Assembly: GCA_025618425.1 (NCBI GenBank)
Contig: CM046849.1
Span: 34,374,462 to 34,438,461 of the forward strand
DNA from: Heliocidaris tuberculata
Taxonomy: Eukaryota > Echinodermata > Echinoidea > Camarodonta > Echinometridae
Length of the DNA stretch: 64,000 bases
Reading direction: 5' to 3'
Shown: piece by piece, positions 26,011-37,920 of the stretch
Layout of the letters: every line of letters starts with the position of its first letter
Position numbering within the stretch: the first letter of the stretch is position 1
Position numbers and translations under genes: made by a program
Notes under the pieces: generated by a model
The model's input: the letters and a program-made list of their open reading frames with translations, nothing else
Database searches by the model: none
Told to the model about the DNA's origin: nothing

Positions 26011-26280
26011 AGGGAAAGTCCACCCAGATATTAAGTTGGTTTTAAAAGAAGCAGACAATTTAAAGAACCGATCAATGAAAGTTTGAGCAAAATCCGATAA
26101 GAAATAAGAAAGTTATGAATTTTTTGAAGTTATAATCAACCAAACACAAAATTGGCAATTGCGTGACATGTCTTGCGAGCTCGTCTCCCATTTGCTCCGT
26201 ACCCTAAAAATCATGAATTTTCATTTTCTTTGTTTTTGATGAGGGAACCGATTAGCTGATATCAAGATGGACTTTCCCTT
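26011..26280. mobile_element. Short MITE-like repeat with AGGGAAAGTCCA ends
   Basis: The left end AGGGAAAGTCCA matches the complement of the right end TGGACTTTCCCTT. The interior contains TGAAAGTTTGAGCAAAATCC and AAGAAATAAGAAAGTTATGA, a pattern widespread in invertebrate deuterostome genomes as far as recalled. Non-coding. Confidence 0.65.
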
Positions 26281-26994
26281 TAAATTAAAGAGAAGATTGA
26301 GTTCTCGTAAGGGTGAACAAAATAATTTGTGAGTTTTCTTTATCTTCTCATTCCTATGTGAAGTAGCAGTGTCACATGGGATATATTTTTTTCTTGACGT
26401 GCTCTCGTACTCAAAATATGACTATAAATAGTTCAAAACATAGGACCAAATTTTGACAACACATGCATGTATAATGCAGACCCATATACCCATATTTATG
26501 TGCCGTACTTTTCACTTTGTGATCTTGAGCAATTACTTCCCGAGTAGTACACAATTAGTCTTACTTACCATATAAGCAGCCTTTCAGAATAACTTCTAGA
26601 CAGTTTCTTGCAAATTGTTATTGTATGACCACTACTCAACTTCATGGTTTTTGCAATATATACCAAGTGGACCCATGTTTGACTGAAGAAAATGATTGCC
26701 TTCTGTCGTCGTGACAACAAACTGAACTTAATCATGTTAATAGAAGTTGTAAGTAACATTCTCATTGCTCCATGCAGCCATGTCAGCAATATTTTTATTT
26801 ATTTTCATGTTAGATATGTAGAACGTCGATGTTGGCATTCTTTACCCTTGGCCAGAATATACAACGCATATATTAGAGGGCCTAGTAAAAGTAGTGAGTG
26901 TTCATTTACTTTAAACTTTCAACATGTTGAAGGCAATGATGTGAACTCATATTGGAACTGCAGCGTTAGAGAAACCGGATCAGAATTATTCTAA

Positions 26995-29549
26995 TTGATA
27001 TCGTTTTGGAAACCAGGTACACTACAAAACATATTATCGCATGCACATTTTAATACCTACAAAACAGAAGAGTCCGTGGCACGTAAACATTAAACCAGTT
27101 ACATTTCCCTGATAAACACACTTCCTTCAAACTACATCATGCACGAGTGGAGTATTTTGAGTATTTTGCACAAGTTGTATATTTATTTTCAGTCTTACTC
27201 TTGTTCCACTTATCAAACTTTCTGATGAAAGTTTACGGAAACGACGTCTTGAATCCCCCCCCCTCATTTCATGAAGTCAACCCTAGAATGTAAACACACA
27301 CTCCCGCACCCACACACACACGCACCCATGTATTCTAGGCCAGGTTATAGTTTAGATGAAATATAATGTCAATTTACGGACTGGTATTTGAAGTAGGTTA
27401 AGCCTAGAGCCCTTATCTTTCCCGGCAGTTTTTAAACGGATATGTGTTAAAATGTTATCGTCCTCTTGAAGTTTATATTAGGTCCTTGACATTGTTTTCC
27501 TGATAAATGTTTGGAAGGTATATCATTTCGAACTCTTCGTTCGAGCGGACTCTATAGCCAAAGGTTTGGGTAAACAGGGGTCATTGAAAGTGTCATGACC
27601 ATGACTGAAAGTGATGGCCAATCTTTTAAGAGTTGATTCAGATTATGTTATATGAGTGGTTGATATATGAATGATTTATTGCTTGATGATTTATTTGACA
27701 TGTCTGCCGAGAAAGAAAGTAGGCCTATGTGTTTGTAGGTACGTAACCAGGGAAACCTACGGCTTTAAATTATTTCCGAGGGACTTGGCAATGAGGATTA
27801 ATGCCTTAATACCAACATGACCAAAGGACGCTATAGCGCGTCGACTTGGTTTTGAATCAGGAACTTCCCGTTTACCACTGAGCCATCACGTCTCCTTCCG
27901 ATTATAGTATTTTTTGCGATATCACTCAAGGCACTGTGGTCTTCAGGTTTACGATAAAGTTGAAATAGCGTAACATTTCCCACTCAAATATATTAGTAGG
28001 CATAGTTGTCTTTTAAAAAAAAACACCCCAAAAGCTATGGTATCACAGACTTACAAGGCAAAGTTTGGCTATTTTTTATTATCTAAAATTTGGACGAGGG
28101 ATTGTATTTTAATAGATAGGAGATCAAAATTATCATACTAATGAGGTGAAATATCTTTTATTAATTGTAGAGGCATATACGTGCATTTAAATCTCCGGCG
28201 TATATTACTCAGATTTACATGTACATGTACATTTATATTAAAAAGAAGAAAAAAACGATGGGAAAAGAAATTTGAAGGAAAAAAAAATAGTTCATGAGGA
28301 TGTAGAGGCGTGTAAGTCAGGACTTGTTTTGTCTAAAAATAAAACTGTATTTCCGTTCGAATGATTCAATTTTTCAAGAATGGATGACCTCTGATTGATA
28401 CCCAGCAGAGAAAGTTATCCGAGAAATAAACTAGACATTTTCATACAAATTGGTATTTCACTCATGGAGTGAAACGATAGTGGTTAACACTGTTGTTAAA
28501 ATGTTAAAGGTCGACGTGAGTTTTGCTGATGAAACTATTTCATGTAGAGTATGGATACAACAAAGAGATTGTGTTGCTTGACTCCTTTACTCCCTTAGTC
28601 AAACCAAACGAAAGAAAATGTCATCTCAATATAAACTTTGTGATAGTGAGAATATAGTCGATTGTTCTGTCGGCTAAATCATTGTGTGTCCATCAATAAA
28701 TTTACGTGAAATTTCCTCTCGGATATTTTCTCTTTTACCTTTACACCATTTCAACAGAAATTTATTGACTGAATAATTTATTGAAATAAAAAATGTTGCC
28801 AATTGGAAGCTTTGAACGTGACCTTGCCTTGTAAAATTCCTTACCGTAAAATCATTGTCAGTCGTGCAACGAAGATAAGCACAAACTGTGCATAAATCGT
28901 ATTCCCTTTGCTATTGCGTATTTATCATTAAGGACTATAATCATGAAAAGGAATTCAAATTAAAAAAAAAAAATATGAGACTTGTCCTTACTGGGTATAA
29001 CTAAGCAAATTATATATTAAAAAAACAATGGGGAGACTTCACAAACCACGAGAGTATACTGTACCTTTAAGACCTGAAATGTTTTCTGTCACGTCAAACG
29101 TAAATTGAGATCGACAGACACACTACCCCAATCGCTTCAGCCCATTTATACCTTGTCAAGTCTGTGAAATCGTCTGTCGAGCTGATCGGTCAACGTTGAG
29201 AAAGAGAAGTGTTCAAAGTGTATACGAAGTTTCAAAGTCAGTAGAACGATTCTACATGTACTACTACTTTTGTTTAACAGTTAAATTAGGGAAGTGAGAG
29301 AAAGCGCCCATACTTTTTAGAATTCACCCCACCTCTTTTGGCAAGGTAATGCTGTGAAGGTCTTCGGCAATTTTCACTCGGCGTTCTTACGTCTGCTTGC
29401 CCCAAATTAACGCAGGAAACGAAGTATAAGCAGAACAAGCAAAATAACTTTCTTTTTTTTTTTAATGAAGGGGGATTGGTATATGTTTTTTTTTTTTAAA
29501 GCTTCCCATTGTTTTATGGTTTTAAAGGAGAATGAAACCATGGGGAAAT
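26995..29549. other. No recognised gene
   Basis: AT-rich sequence. At 27780-27900 an anticodon-less stretch on the minus strand faintly resembles the head of a tRNA-derived SINE (GTGATGGCTCAGTGG on the minus strand). A CA-rich tract lies at 27295-27330. No exon was identified. Confidence 0.5.
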
Positions 29550-30034
29550 ATCCATTTTAATGAAAAGAGAGGATAGAGAGAAGCAATTTTAAAAAAGTTC
29601 CATCAAAAAATCCTCAAATTGGCAATGTTTCAAAATGGCAGGTTTATTAGTACAACTCTCAATATGTTTTGTACACAAAGTTTCATATTTTCTCCATTAT
29701 CTCTAAAGATGCTGCTTGTTTTTTTTTTTTTTTTTTTTTGTGAACTCAACATATGTTGTGTCTGATACATTTTCTCATGATATATCTTGAGCTAAGAAGG
29801 AGACAAGCTGCACCTTTAGAGATAATGGGGAAAATATGAAAGTTTGTGTACAAAACATATAGAGAGTTGTACTACTAAACCTGTCACTTTGAAGCAACAT
29901 TGCCAATTTGAGGATCTCCATAGAAAGTAAATTGAGACTTTTCAAACTGTCATAACTTTTCATTTCGTAACCAATTTTGATGGAATCTTTTTATAAATTG
30001 CTTCTCTCTATCCTCTCTTTTCATTTAAATGGAT
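29550..30034. repeat. Inverted repeat of about 485 bases
   Basis: The left arm from about 29550 (ATCCATTTTAATGAAAAGAG) and the right arm ending at 30034 are complementary over roughly 160 bases with mismatches. Shared segments are AAATTGGCAATGTT, AGTACAACTCTC and TCTCCATTATCTCTAAAG. The loop holds a poly-T run. Non-coding. Confidence 0.8.
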
Positions 30035-30116
30035 AGGCACCACCACCAGCAGGTAGAATTTTAACAAAGACAATTAGCGCCTTTCAACTTGCCTGCGTCA
30101 GCGCTTGCACCCCATT

Positions 30117-30335
30117 GGCCCGAATTCACAAAGGAGGTTTAAACCATGCATGGGTAAGGTTTAAACCTCCGTAAGCGTACTAAAATAAGCGTAAATAAGC
30201 GCACATTGCCCATGCGCGCGCTGAAAGAAAATATATGATTGGATCGGATTCCGTGCGCACGTACGCTTAAAAAACCCAGGAGGGGGTTTGGTTTAAACCA
30301 TGGTTTAAACTAAACCTCCTTTGTGAATTCGGGCC
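30117..30335. mobile_element. MITE with GGCCCGAATTCACAAAGGAG ends
   Basis: The termini GGCCCGAATTCACAAAGGAG and CTCCTTTGTGAATTCGGGCC are perfect 20-base inverted repeats. Subterminal GGTTTAAACC motifs occur on both sides. About 219 bases, non-coding. Confidence 0.9.
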
Positions 30336-33300
30336 ATTGAGTTTACATATCATTGCATCCGGGACGCGCAATTTTTTTTTTACACGCTAGCCTATCCGGG
30401 ACATGACATAGATACGTCAACCATGACATCCCCTCCAAGTATCAAGATGATAATTTAACGACTTAGGCTGCTGGCAAATCACGTTGTTTGGATCCGAACA
30501 TGGATATCTCTTATACGGTCTGTGATCAGAAGAATGTATCGTTCTACAGAATCCGCAGACTACTTCTGATCAAGTCCAGTTGAATGTTCGAAATGGATGA
30601 CGTCGAAATAATTATCACTTTCACCGAATATAAAAAATACATGTGTGACCGTGATGTATTGACAGACCGTCTTATTATTTTTTTTTACGGTAGAAAGAGT
30701 GATCCTGTAATGACTGTAACGTATTTTATTGCGAGAAAGCAAAACGAGCCCCTTCTCCCTTTTCTATTTTTTTTTATTCGACAGGGGTGCCTTATTGTAG
30801 CTTTACCACTGATTTACGTTGTCACGAAATATATCTTTTCGTTTCTCACTTATAAACTATTTGTGAATCTCTACCTCTCTTCCTTTGTAGATTTTTCAAT
30901 GTAGATTGTTTCTGTAATATTGTGTGTATTTTAGCGTGGAGGCCTGTACGTTCCAAGTAGTGACCACTGGCATGACTGGTGAAATTGGTGGAAATCCAAA
31001 TACCGAAAGCACTCCTGCACTACCCGAAACTGGAAATCGTACCCCATCCCTCGAGTGTCAAGTGAAATGCGTATTTTACAAGTCGAAGACCTCTACCTTT
31101 GATCTTTGACCTCGATGAGTAAATTTGCTTTATGATTTGCAGCAGGTTTTAACCTTCACTCACGAGCAGTGTTTGGTACATGCAGGACAGGAACAGCTAG
31201 AGCAATATGATTTTCAGTGAAGTCCTGTGATAAAACAGCTTCTACTTGTATCATGTGTATCAGAGGGTCTAATGCATATAATAATTGCAAATAAATTATA
31301 CTCCAAATGATTTTATTTTGCAAGTAGTGCTTCTTGCGTTTCATGATGGTGCAACCTTTTTCGTGGTTCTTCTCTTTATTTATCTTCTTCCTGGTTTGTG
31401 CTTTCCATATTTTTTCTTCACCTTTTATATATCATTTCAATAGGATTCTAGATCTAATTGATAATGGCGTCGACTTTAGATACATTTCTGTAAAAATGAT
31501 AACGCTGAACTGGTGAACCGACATCTGCTCCGGGCTTTTTTTCGTCGAAGATGTAGGGTTAGGCCTCGGGTTGCGATGGTATTTTCAGTCAGATTTGGGG
31601 TTAGGGTTAGGTGTATTGTTTGGTCCAGGGATCAGGGATGAAATCCGATTAATGATAAAAATTGACCTACATGTATAGGAGCCGCTGTCGCCGTGGCATA
31701 TTTCGTACAAGCCTGTCATGACTTGAGGTGAAATAAAAGCATTCTCAAGCACTGACACTTTAAAACTTCACCTTCAATATGTGTCATTTGTCTGGTTTGG
31801 CAATAATGGACAGTTACTTCGTATACGTTGTTGTATATACTGCTGAGTTGGGGTGACGTGGGTATATGTAAAGTAATTCCGACCATCTAGCGTTAAATGT
31901 AATAAATCCTCTCGCTTCCTGTGATAAGTTTGAAAGGAAATCTAAGTTGATTTGAGTGATTATGATTCGCTCGTTCGGAAAGATTAATATGTACAGCACA
32001 TTGATTCTATATGTGCGAAGGCAACATGGCAACATGCATGGTGCACTGCAAAATAAGCAAAAAATTAATGCACTACACATAGAGTCATATGTCGTGCGTT
32101 TTCCTTGTTATTATTCTTTTTTTCAAATAAGAGAGAGATATTCTGGTGGTTAAAATTCTATTTTGAATGAATGGATTTTTAAAAAGTTTGCTTTTTATCC
32201 ATAAGTTTGAACATAATTCAATTGTTGTTATTGTGACACATTCCATCACAACATTTAACATTTGATTTGTCAATTGCATGTAAGAAAAATTAGGCCTACC
32301 CGGGAATAAGAGGAGGGGGTTGCCCCTCTTCTCTCTGCTTGCTTCAATTATTTTAAAATCATGTCAGGAGCAGGTATACCGCGTTAAAATTACGTAATTC
32401 GGCAGTGTCATTGAAGAAGTTATGATTTGCCGAATTATTGATGCTACATTTTAACATAAAAGACGAAATGGAATTAGGATGTATAAGTTGCTTTATACCG
32501 GTTAGGATGATCATTCCTCGAGAGGGTAACTTTACGTCGCCTCCAACAAAAACTAGCTTCTAAATTCCACCCTATCATGCCTACAGGATTACGTTGCATG
32601 TACAGCCATAACCATACGCCCGTCATTTTTAAAAAGGGGCAATCTCCACATTATGTTGCCTCTCCTTTTCCGGTTTTGATCATGACCTTTCAAGGGGCAC
32701 TTTTAAGGGGCATGTTGTACCCTTGTTGCGCCCCCAACATCGAATCCACATCCTATACCTGACGTTGCAGGTCAACTATAAATCACATGCCTGTGATGTC
32801 TGCGGTTTGCTATTGTTTTACCGAATGACCTGAGAGTTGGATTACTCATTTCCGCATGGATTTGAAAATGCAATTTGATCACCATTTATCACCGACGACA
32901 AGCGAATAAAATAGAATCTTGACGGATTATGGCTGTATTGACGGTGCACGATAATGATCTTTATGAGTAGAAATGCGATTTATTTATTTGGATGACTCGT
33001 CTTTGATGATGTCATTCCCGTTCCCCCGACTGTTGCATATCCAGGGTTTAATAACACTGTCACTTTTATGCAGAAGATGCTGAATAAACTGCACTCTAAG
33101 CATAGATTGTACTTAAACAGTTTGAGAGTAAATATTGAATTGATCCAGACTGTTAAAAAAATCCTCCATGTATTGCTCGTGAAGTTGTGAGAGAAAAATC
33201 AGACGTACAGACGTTACAGTATAGGGTTTTCGTGACTAAAAGTTGAATTGCAGTATATGGAAAACGTACAGATGGTAAAGGCCTCATTATTACTGGTATA

Positions 33301-34790
33301 TGACTTTGTATGATAGAGAATATTAGATTCTGCATAAGTTTAAAGGTAACTGAAAAATTGTAACTTTCTAATTAATATAAAGGCCCCCTATAGATAAAAT
33401 TATTACCTATATCATGGTCTTTAGTAGGTCCATGCCTATATAAATAGCTACTGTGATTTTTTTTAATCATTATTCTGATTTGGAAATAAATAACTGTCCC
33501 TAAAATCAATGAATGTTGACCCCTGAATAGGACTGATTTTATATATTGAAATATAGGCACTACGTCCCAGGGTAATTATGAAATTTCATATCTTATTTCA
33601 TTTTTTGGTGCCTCCACCCCTACATAAAGTTACCTAGTGTATATATGACTTGGGAATATACAATGTCTAACATAAGTGTGCTGTCTGGTATCTCGGTTTC
33701 GGAGCAGACGTTTTCTCCCCTTCACTAAACATGTCTATCCATATAATCTCAATAAAGATGCCCCAAACAACTTGAGTGCCCCTCAAAGAAACGTCTCAAC
33801 ATCTGCATTCTTTTATCGTTAATTTCCGACCTAGTTTACGGTCGCACCTGACGTTCATCCACCCCTGGTACTGGTATCAACTTGGGAGGGGTGGGTTGGG
33901 GGTTGGAGTCGGGACTTTCGATGTACATGATGAAGGGGCGCATGTATCGTCAAATGTATTGCGTGGGTCCAGATATTTAGGGAGCATCGGCATCATTTGG
34001 GGGGGGGGGGCGTGGTTTTACTAGGTTGATGAAATGCAAATTAACAAGGCCATCGATTAGGTGGATAGAGTAAGAGGGGGTCCCAGCGTCTCCTTTTCAC
34101 TTTCTCTTTCCTGTTCTAGTCTTTTCTTTGCCCCCCCCCCCCGCCATTCGATTAGGGGCACATGCCCTCCCCCCGTTCTTCTCGCAGCTTACGCCATCGT
34201 GTACTGTATGCCCTGCTTTTCTAATCAACTGTGAAGAACAAAATAGAACTTGTATTGGTTGAAGGGTAGCTCAGTGAAGTGATGTAACTGGGCCTGAAAG
34301 AGATGATCGATAAATTTAGCGTATAAGGTTAGCTTAATGGAGGGTATATCCTGGTTTGGTATCAGGAGCCATGTGGGTTACGAGAATGGAAGGAGTTCAT
34401 GGAAGCTAATAGAATGGTCATTCAGTTGCAAGGTTTTTTTTAAAAATATAACATGGGTAATTTTGATGGCACGTTAAGGTGCGTGGATGGAAGGTAATAG
34501 CCACAATTCCGTAGCAGATCCTGATTGATACTGAGCATGGCTTAACGGGGTCGGAAAGAGATCTTTGATGAAGGCCAGCCGAAAGAAGCATACAGATTTC
34601 CATGCTCAAAATGCAAAAATAATTCGGACAATGAGGAGGGTATAGAGGTCATTAACCTCCGTCATGAATGAAGAGAAGAGGTGGGTAGATCCTACAACAT
34701 TTTTTGTTTGTTACCCCTCTCTCTTTAAACCGTTCTTCTGGCATGTCTTGTAAATTCTGTTTTATTGTATTATCAGGGAAATGTAACTTC
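30336..34790. other. No recognised gene; region where upstream integrin exons were sought
   Basis: The first exon of an integrin alpha (signal peptide, FG-GAP with FGYS, ending in phase 2) should lie upstream of 35118, but no match was found here. The open frames at 30584-30904 and 30924-31109 show no family signature. Degenerate TTAGGG motifs lie at 31555-31612, poly-G/C tracts at 33999-34010 and 34130-34142. Confidence 0.5.
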
Positions 34791-34794
34791 CTGG

Positions 34795-34895
34795 TATTAT
34801 GACAACTACCTACAGGACACCTCTCGGACAACTACTCCTAGACAAGTACCTGAAGGGAGTTGTTGTTCTTGGTTGGAGTTGTCTGGGGGTGGGAA
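34795..34895. repeat. Degenerate GGACAACTACCCC-family repeat
   Basis: TGACAACTACCTACAGGACA, GGACAACTACTCCTAGACAA and the opposing GTTGTTCTTGGTTGGAGTTG form an imperfect palindrome, related to the strong one at 51967-52418. It lies about 220 bases upstream of the first recognised integrin exon. Confidence 0.55.
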
Positions 34896-35117
34896 TGAAT
34901 CCAGGGTAGTTGCTGTAAAAATAGTGTTTTATGTCTTCCACACAATAACCCAAATTCAAAATATACCAGTAATTTGGTACATGTACACTACCGGTACTCA
35001 CATGAAGCAGCACATAACCTCAATAGACTCGGTATGTTGCTTTCACAGAATAGCAGTTACTAAATCAAGTGAAACATTGTATCTCATAAATTGTATACTT
35101 TTTATCCGACTTTCCAG

Positions 35118-35254
35118 GGTACTGGTAGGTGCGCCCAAGTCAAACTCACAGTACCAGCCTACTATCACCAGACCAGGAGCCATCTTCAAGTGCAACGTTC
35201 CCGACATTGCAGGTCAAATTCCATTCTGTGTTGAGGTGAAACTAGATGACAGAG
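35118..35254 (+). CDS. Integrin alpha subunit (alpha4/alpha9-like), propeller blade 1 exon
   Basis: This exon encodes RVLVGAPKSNSQ and TRPGAIFKCNV, then PFCVEVKLDDR (46 residues). Integrin alpha chains pair with beta chains as cell-surface receptors for matrix and counter-receptors; this part belongs to the first blade of the extracellular seven-bladed beta-propeller. The L-V-G-A-P motif followed by P-G-A-I-(F/Y)-x-C and a second Cys 13 residues later is the standard blade 1 pattern, and the Cys pair should form a disulfide. The acceptor is TTTCCAG and the donor AGAG|GTAAGA. The exon enters with one base completing a codon and exits in phase 1, which fits the next exon (G+GA = Gly). The preceding exon, with the signal peptide and first strands, was not found, so the gene is partial at its 5' end here. 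The family call is very secure; the alpha4/9 subtype is inferred from downstream exons. Confidence 0.93.
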
Positions 35255-35373
35255 GTAAGATAATCATAATACAAGTACACAATAAATACAGTCAAACCCG
35301 TCTAATAAGGCCATCCAAAAGAAACATGAAAAATGGCCAATGTAGACAGGTTACCTTTCCAGACATGTTAAAC

Positions 35374-35448
35374 AACTTGAAGTGCAACATCTTGAAGTGC
35401 AACATCTTGAAGTGCAACATCTTGAAGTGCAACATCTTGAAGTGCAAC
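35374..35448 (+). repeat. Five-unit 15-base repeat built from exon codons
   Basis: Five in-frame units of ATCTTGAAGTGCAAC (the first begins AAC) translate as repeated L-K-C-N-I. The unit corresponds to the A-I-F-K-C-N codons of the exon at 35118, so it arose inside the first relic copy of that exon. Confidence 0.9.
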
Positions 35449-35506
35449 ATCTCCTGGATATCATGTCAAAGACACATCTGTGTCAAGGTTAAACAAGATG
35501 ACAGAG
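35379..35506 (+). pseudogene. Relic copy 1 of the blade 1 exon, 3' half
   Basis: After the 15-base repeat the sequence reads K-C-N-I-S-W-I-S-C-Q-R-H-I-C-V-K-V-K and Q-D-D-R, then G|GTAAGA. It mirrors the end of the exon at 35118, including a donor site in the same phase. The upstream V-G-A-P part and its phase 2 acceptor are missing, so it is not expected to work as an exon. Copies 2 and 3 follow in tandem. Confidence 0.75.
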
Positions 35507-35618
35507 GTAAGAAACATATACAGTCAAACCTGTCTATTAAGGTCACCAAAAGAAACAGGAAAAGGTGGTCAATGTTGGCAAGTTACCTTTCCAGACATGT
35601 TAAACAACATTTTAACAG

Positions 35619-35712
35619 CCCTCTATTGAGACCGGGGTCATCTTGAAGTGCACCATCCCCATGATAGCATGTCAACTACCTATTTGTTTCAAGGTTAAAC
35701 AAGAGGACAGAG
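35619..35712 (+). pseudogene. Relic copy 2 of the blade 1 exon, 3' half
   Basis: An open stretch from CCCTCTATTGAG encodes P-S-I-E-T-G-V-I-L-K-C-T-I-P and I-A-C-Q-L-P-I-C, then K-Q-E-D-R, ending in G|GTAAGA. The acceptor-like TTTTAACAG directly before it would give phase 0 entry, incompatible with the phase 1 exit of the exon at 35118. The frame has no stop over 31 codons. An in-frame TAA lies just before the putative acceptor. Confidence 0.7.
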
Positions 35713-35832
35713 GTAAGAAATAAATACAGTCAAACCTGTCTATTAAGGCGATCCAAGAGAGGCAGCTAAGAAGTGGCCACAGTAGACAGGGTTACCCTGC
35801 TAAACATGTAAAACAACACATTTTAACAGACC

Positions 35833-35925
35833 TCTATCATGAGACCGGGGTCATCTTAAAGTGCAACATCCCAAGGAAAGCATGTCATAGACCTATCTGT
35901 GTCGAGGTTAAACAAGATGGAAGAG
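35833..35925 (+). pseudogene. Relic copy 3 of the blade 1 exon, 3' half
   Basis: The frame reads H-E-T-G-V-I-L-K-C-N-I-P-R-K-A-C-H and R-P-I-C-V-E-V-K-Q, then D-G-R, ending in G|GTAAGA. As in the other relics, an extra Cys replaces the Gly of I-A-G-Q in the real exon. The donor lies 213 bases after that of copy 2. The flanking intron (ACAGTCAAACCTGTCTATTA ... GTAGACAGGTTACC) is repeated with each copy and can itself fold. Confidence 0.7.
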
Positions 35926-36225
35926 GTAAGAAATAAATACAGTCAAACCTGTCTGTTAAGGCCACCCATGGGAGACACCTAAGAAGTGGCCATTGTAGAC
36001 AGGTTACCTTTCCTGACATGGTAAACAACATATATGTATTTCTTGATGGAGACAATATAGGCAGGATCTCCATGACATATGTGAGTACTAGGTACAGGTA
36101 GCCTTATATAGACAGGTGGTTTTATTTTACTTGAAAAAGGAACTTATATACATGAACATCATAATGTACATCGTAAAGGTTTTAATGACAGTAAACTCAT
36201 CGTGTTTTAAGTGTTACACTGTGCG

Positions 36226-36515
36226 AACAGCCTGCATTTAGAAAAGACACCTACTTTTTGAATCAAGACGCTGTGGTCAATTTTCATGTCAGTCTAGTTC
36301 ATTAAAATGAAATCGTGTTGTAAGTACATTCCAGTTGCTTGTTATGAACAGCCTGCAACAGAAAGGACACCAACTTCTTGAATCATGTCGCTAAAGCACA
36401 TTATCATATCACTCTATTTCATTCAAATGAAACCATGGTAACAGCCTGCAGCAGAAGAGACACCTACTGTTTGAATCATGGTGCTGAGGCCCATTGTCAT
36501 ACCAGTCTATTTAGG
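36226..36515. repeat. Three-copy tandem repeat of about 90-120 bases
   Basis: Copies begin near 36226, 36345 and 36438. They share AACAGCCTGCA, then GACACC(T/A)ACT, then TTGAATCA, then TCA(T/G)(A/G)(T/C)CA and CTA(T/G)TTCATT. Intronic, non-coding. Confidence 0.8.
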
Positions 36516-36679
36516 GTAGACAAGTCATGTCTAGAGTATCGTGGCGTAACCCTAGAGAGAGCAAGAGCAATTCCTGCCCGACTTCCGAACATCTTTCCCC
36601 TGACATACCCAACGTCCGCTCTCTAAATGGTCGAAAGGTCACTGACTATACAAGAGCCCAGCTACAGACAACCAGTAGA

Positions 36680-36944
36680 CAGTGACGTAGCTACAGGGGT
36701 AGGGGGGCACATCACCACCCTACCCCCTCGAATGACAGGGGGGAGGAAAGAAAAAGACAAAGACAGAGGAAGTAAGGGGGAAAATGGCAAGAAACTTGGA
36801 AAGAAGGTGATATGGCTCCCTCCTATACCCTGCCCTATTCGATGGCTGTGATAATTCACATTTCATCCACTTAGTTAGACCAATGCCCTCCCCCCCCCCC
36901 AATCATGCCAGCGTCCCCTCAATGCCTGGACACCCGCGTCACTG
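36680..36944. mobile_element. hAT-like MITE with perfect 8-base target duplication
   Basis: The ends CAGTGACG and CGTCACTG are flanked by CCAGTAGA on both sides (36672-36679 and 36945-36952). The 265-base interior has A/G-rich and C-rich tracts and no transposase. It lies in the intron after the blade 1 exon. The open frames through it are artefacts. Confidence 0.9.
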
Positions 36945-37504
36945 CCAGTAGACATGCAGGAAAACTACTGTATTTTTGAATGCACAGTTTTGTTTTTAGC
37001 ATACTGTGGGCCTATGCATTGTAAAAGGCATATGTTGTCAACTTTAAAAAATGTGCCTATGGGACATTTGTTTGTCATTATTTATCCCTAGAATCAACTT
37101 CAAAAAGTATTATATCACTTGGTTGCACAAATGATGTTTAAACTAAAGTGCTGATTCAGATTATTTGTAGCTTTTGAAAGAGAGCGTAGATTGTAGGCCA
37201 CATCATAAGTCAATTTACGATATGAATACATGTATATTGGAATTGTGTTTTGGTATTGTATCACAGATCATTTTTGAGTAAACAAAAAAATAACCTTTCT
37301 CAGACTAGTTGTTCGTTGAACTGAGTCACTGCGGATGGAAAGAATTAAAGAAAAAAATGGAATTAAAATGAGGAATGATCAAGAAAGGCACGTCACATTG
37401 ACCAAACCAGCACCGATTATTATAATTAAAACAATCCTCTGAACAATGATATGAGTTTTCATACGAAAGAGACATTTGTTTCTACGAATGGGACATGTGC
37501 TTCT

Positions 37505-37920
37505 TTCTTTTATTATTATTATTGCATATTTGGCGTCACCTGTGCCTGGGAGGGGAAAGCGAACTGAATCACTGTAACCCTTAGGTCTCTCCTCCCGATA
37601 TATCTGATTGGGATTTGCAGGTGTACCACTACACCGGGGTTTCCCCCTACTCTTATTCGAATACACGAATAGTGCAGTGGGTTTTTAACGTGCAAAGTTG
37701 GTGACTGTCCTCTACACTGGGCCTCCAGTAAACGTCCTATCCGAGGGACGGAGTGTTTTCCATTGTAACATAGCCTGCGGCTATGAAACAAGTGAGGGGC
37801 AGGTTAACACACAACGCAGGCTTCAGTCATCCGCCCGGGGTGGATTCGAACCCACGGTCTTTGGTTCGACAGGTAGACGCTTTACCGAGTACCGACTAAA
37901 CCAACTCGCCTCCACCGTCA
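37505..37920 (-). mobile_element. tRNA-derived SINE, minus strand
   Basis: On the minus strand the head reads GAGTTGGTTTAGTCGG (box A-like) and GTGGGTTCGAATCCACC (box B), an evident tRNA-derived pol III promoter. The body runs to a (TTATTA)n-type tail near 37505-37530 (read on the + strand). The anticodon arm is not preserved as a working tRNA, so it is a SINE and not a tRNA gene. Confidence 0.78.

Noticed and set aside
30924..31109. Thr/Pro-rich open frame after TGTATTTTAG as an extracellular exon
   Set aside because: No family match and no compatible neighbouring exon; it is not the missing integrin N-terminus.
34765..35646. Single 293-codon open frame across the blade 1 exon
   Set aside because: Only 35118-35254 is coding. 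The flanks are intron and relic repeats that happen to be open, as the splice sites and integrin homology show.
37840..37915. tRNA gene on the minus strand
   Set aside because: The same reasoning applies: a tRNA-like head attached to a SINE body, with mismatched stems.
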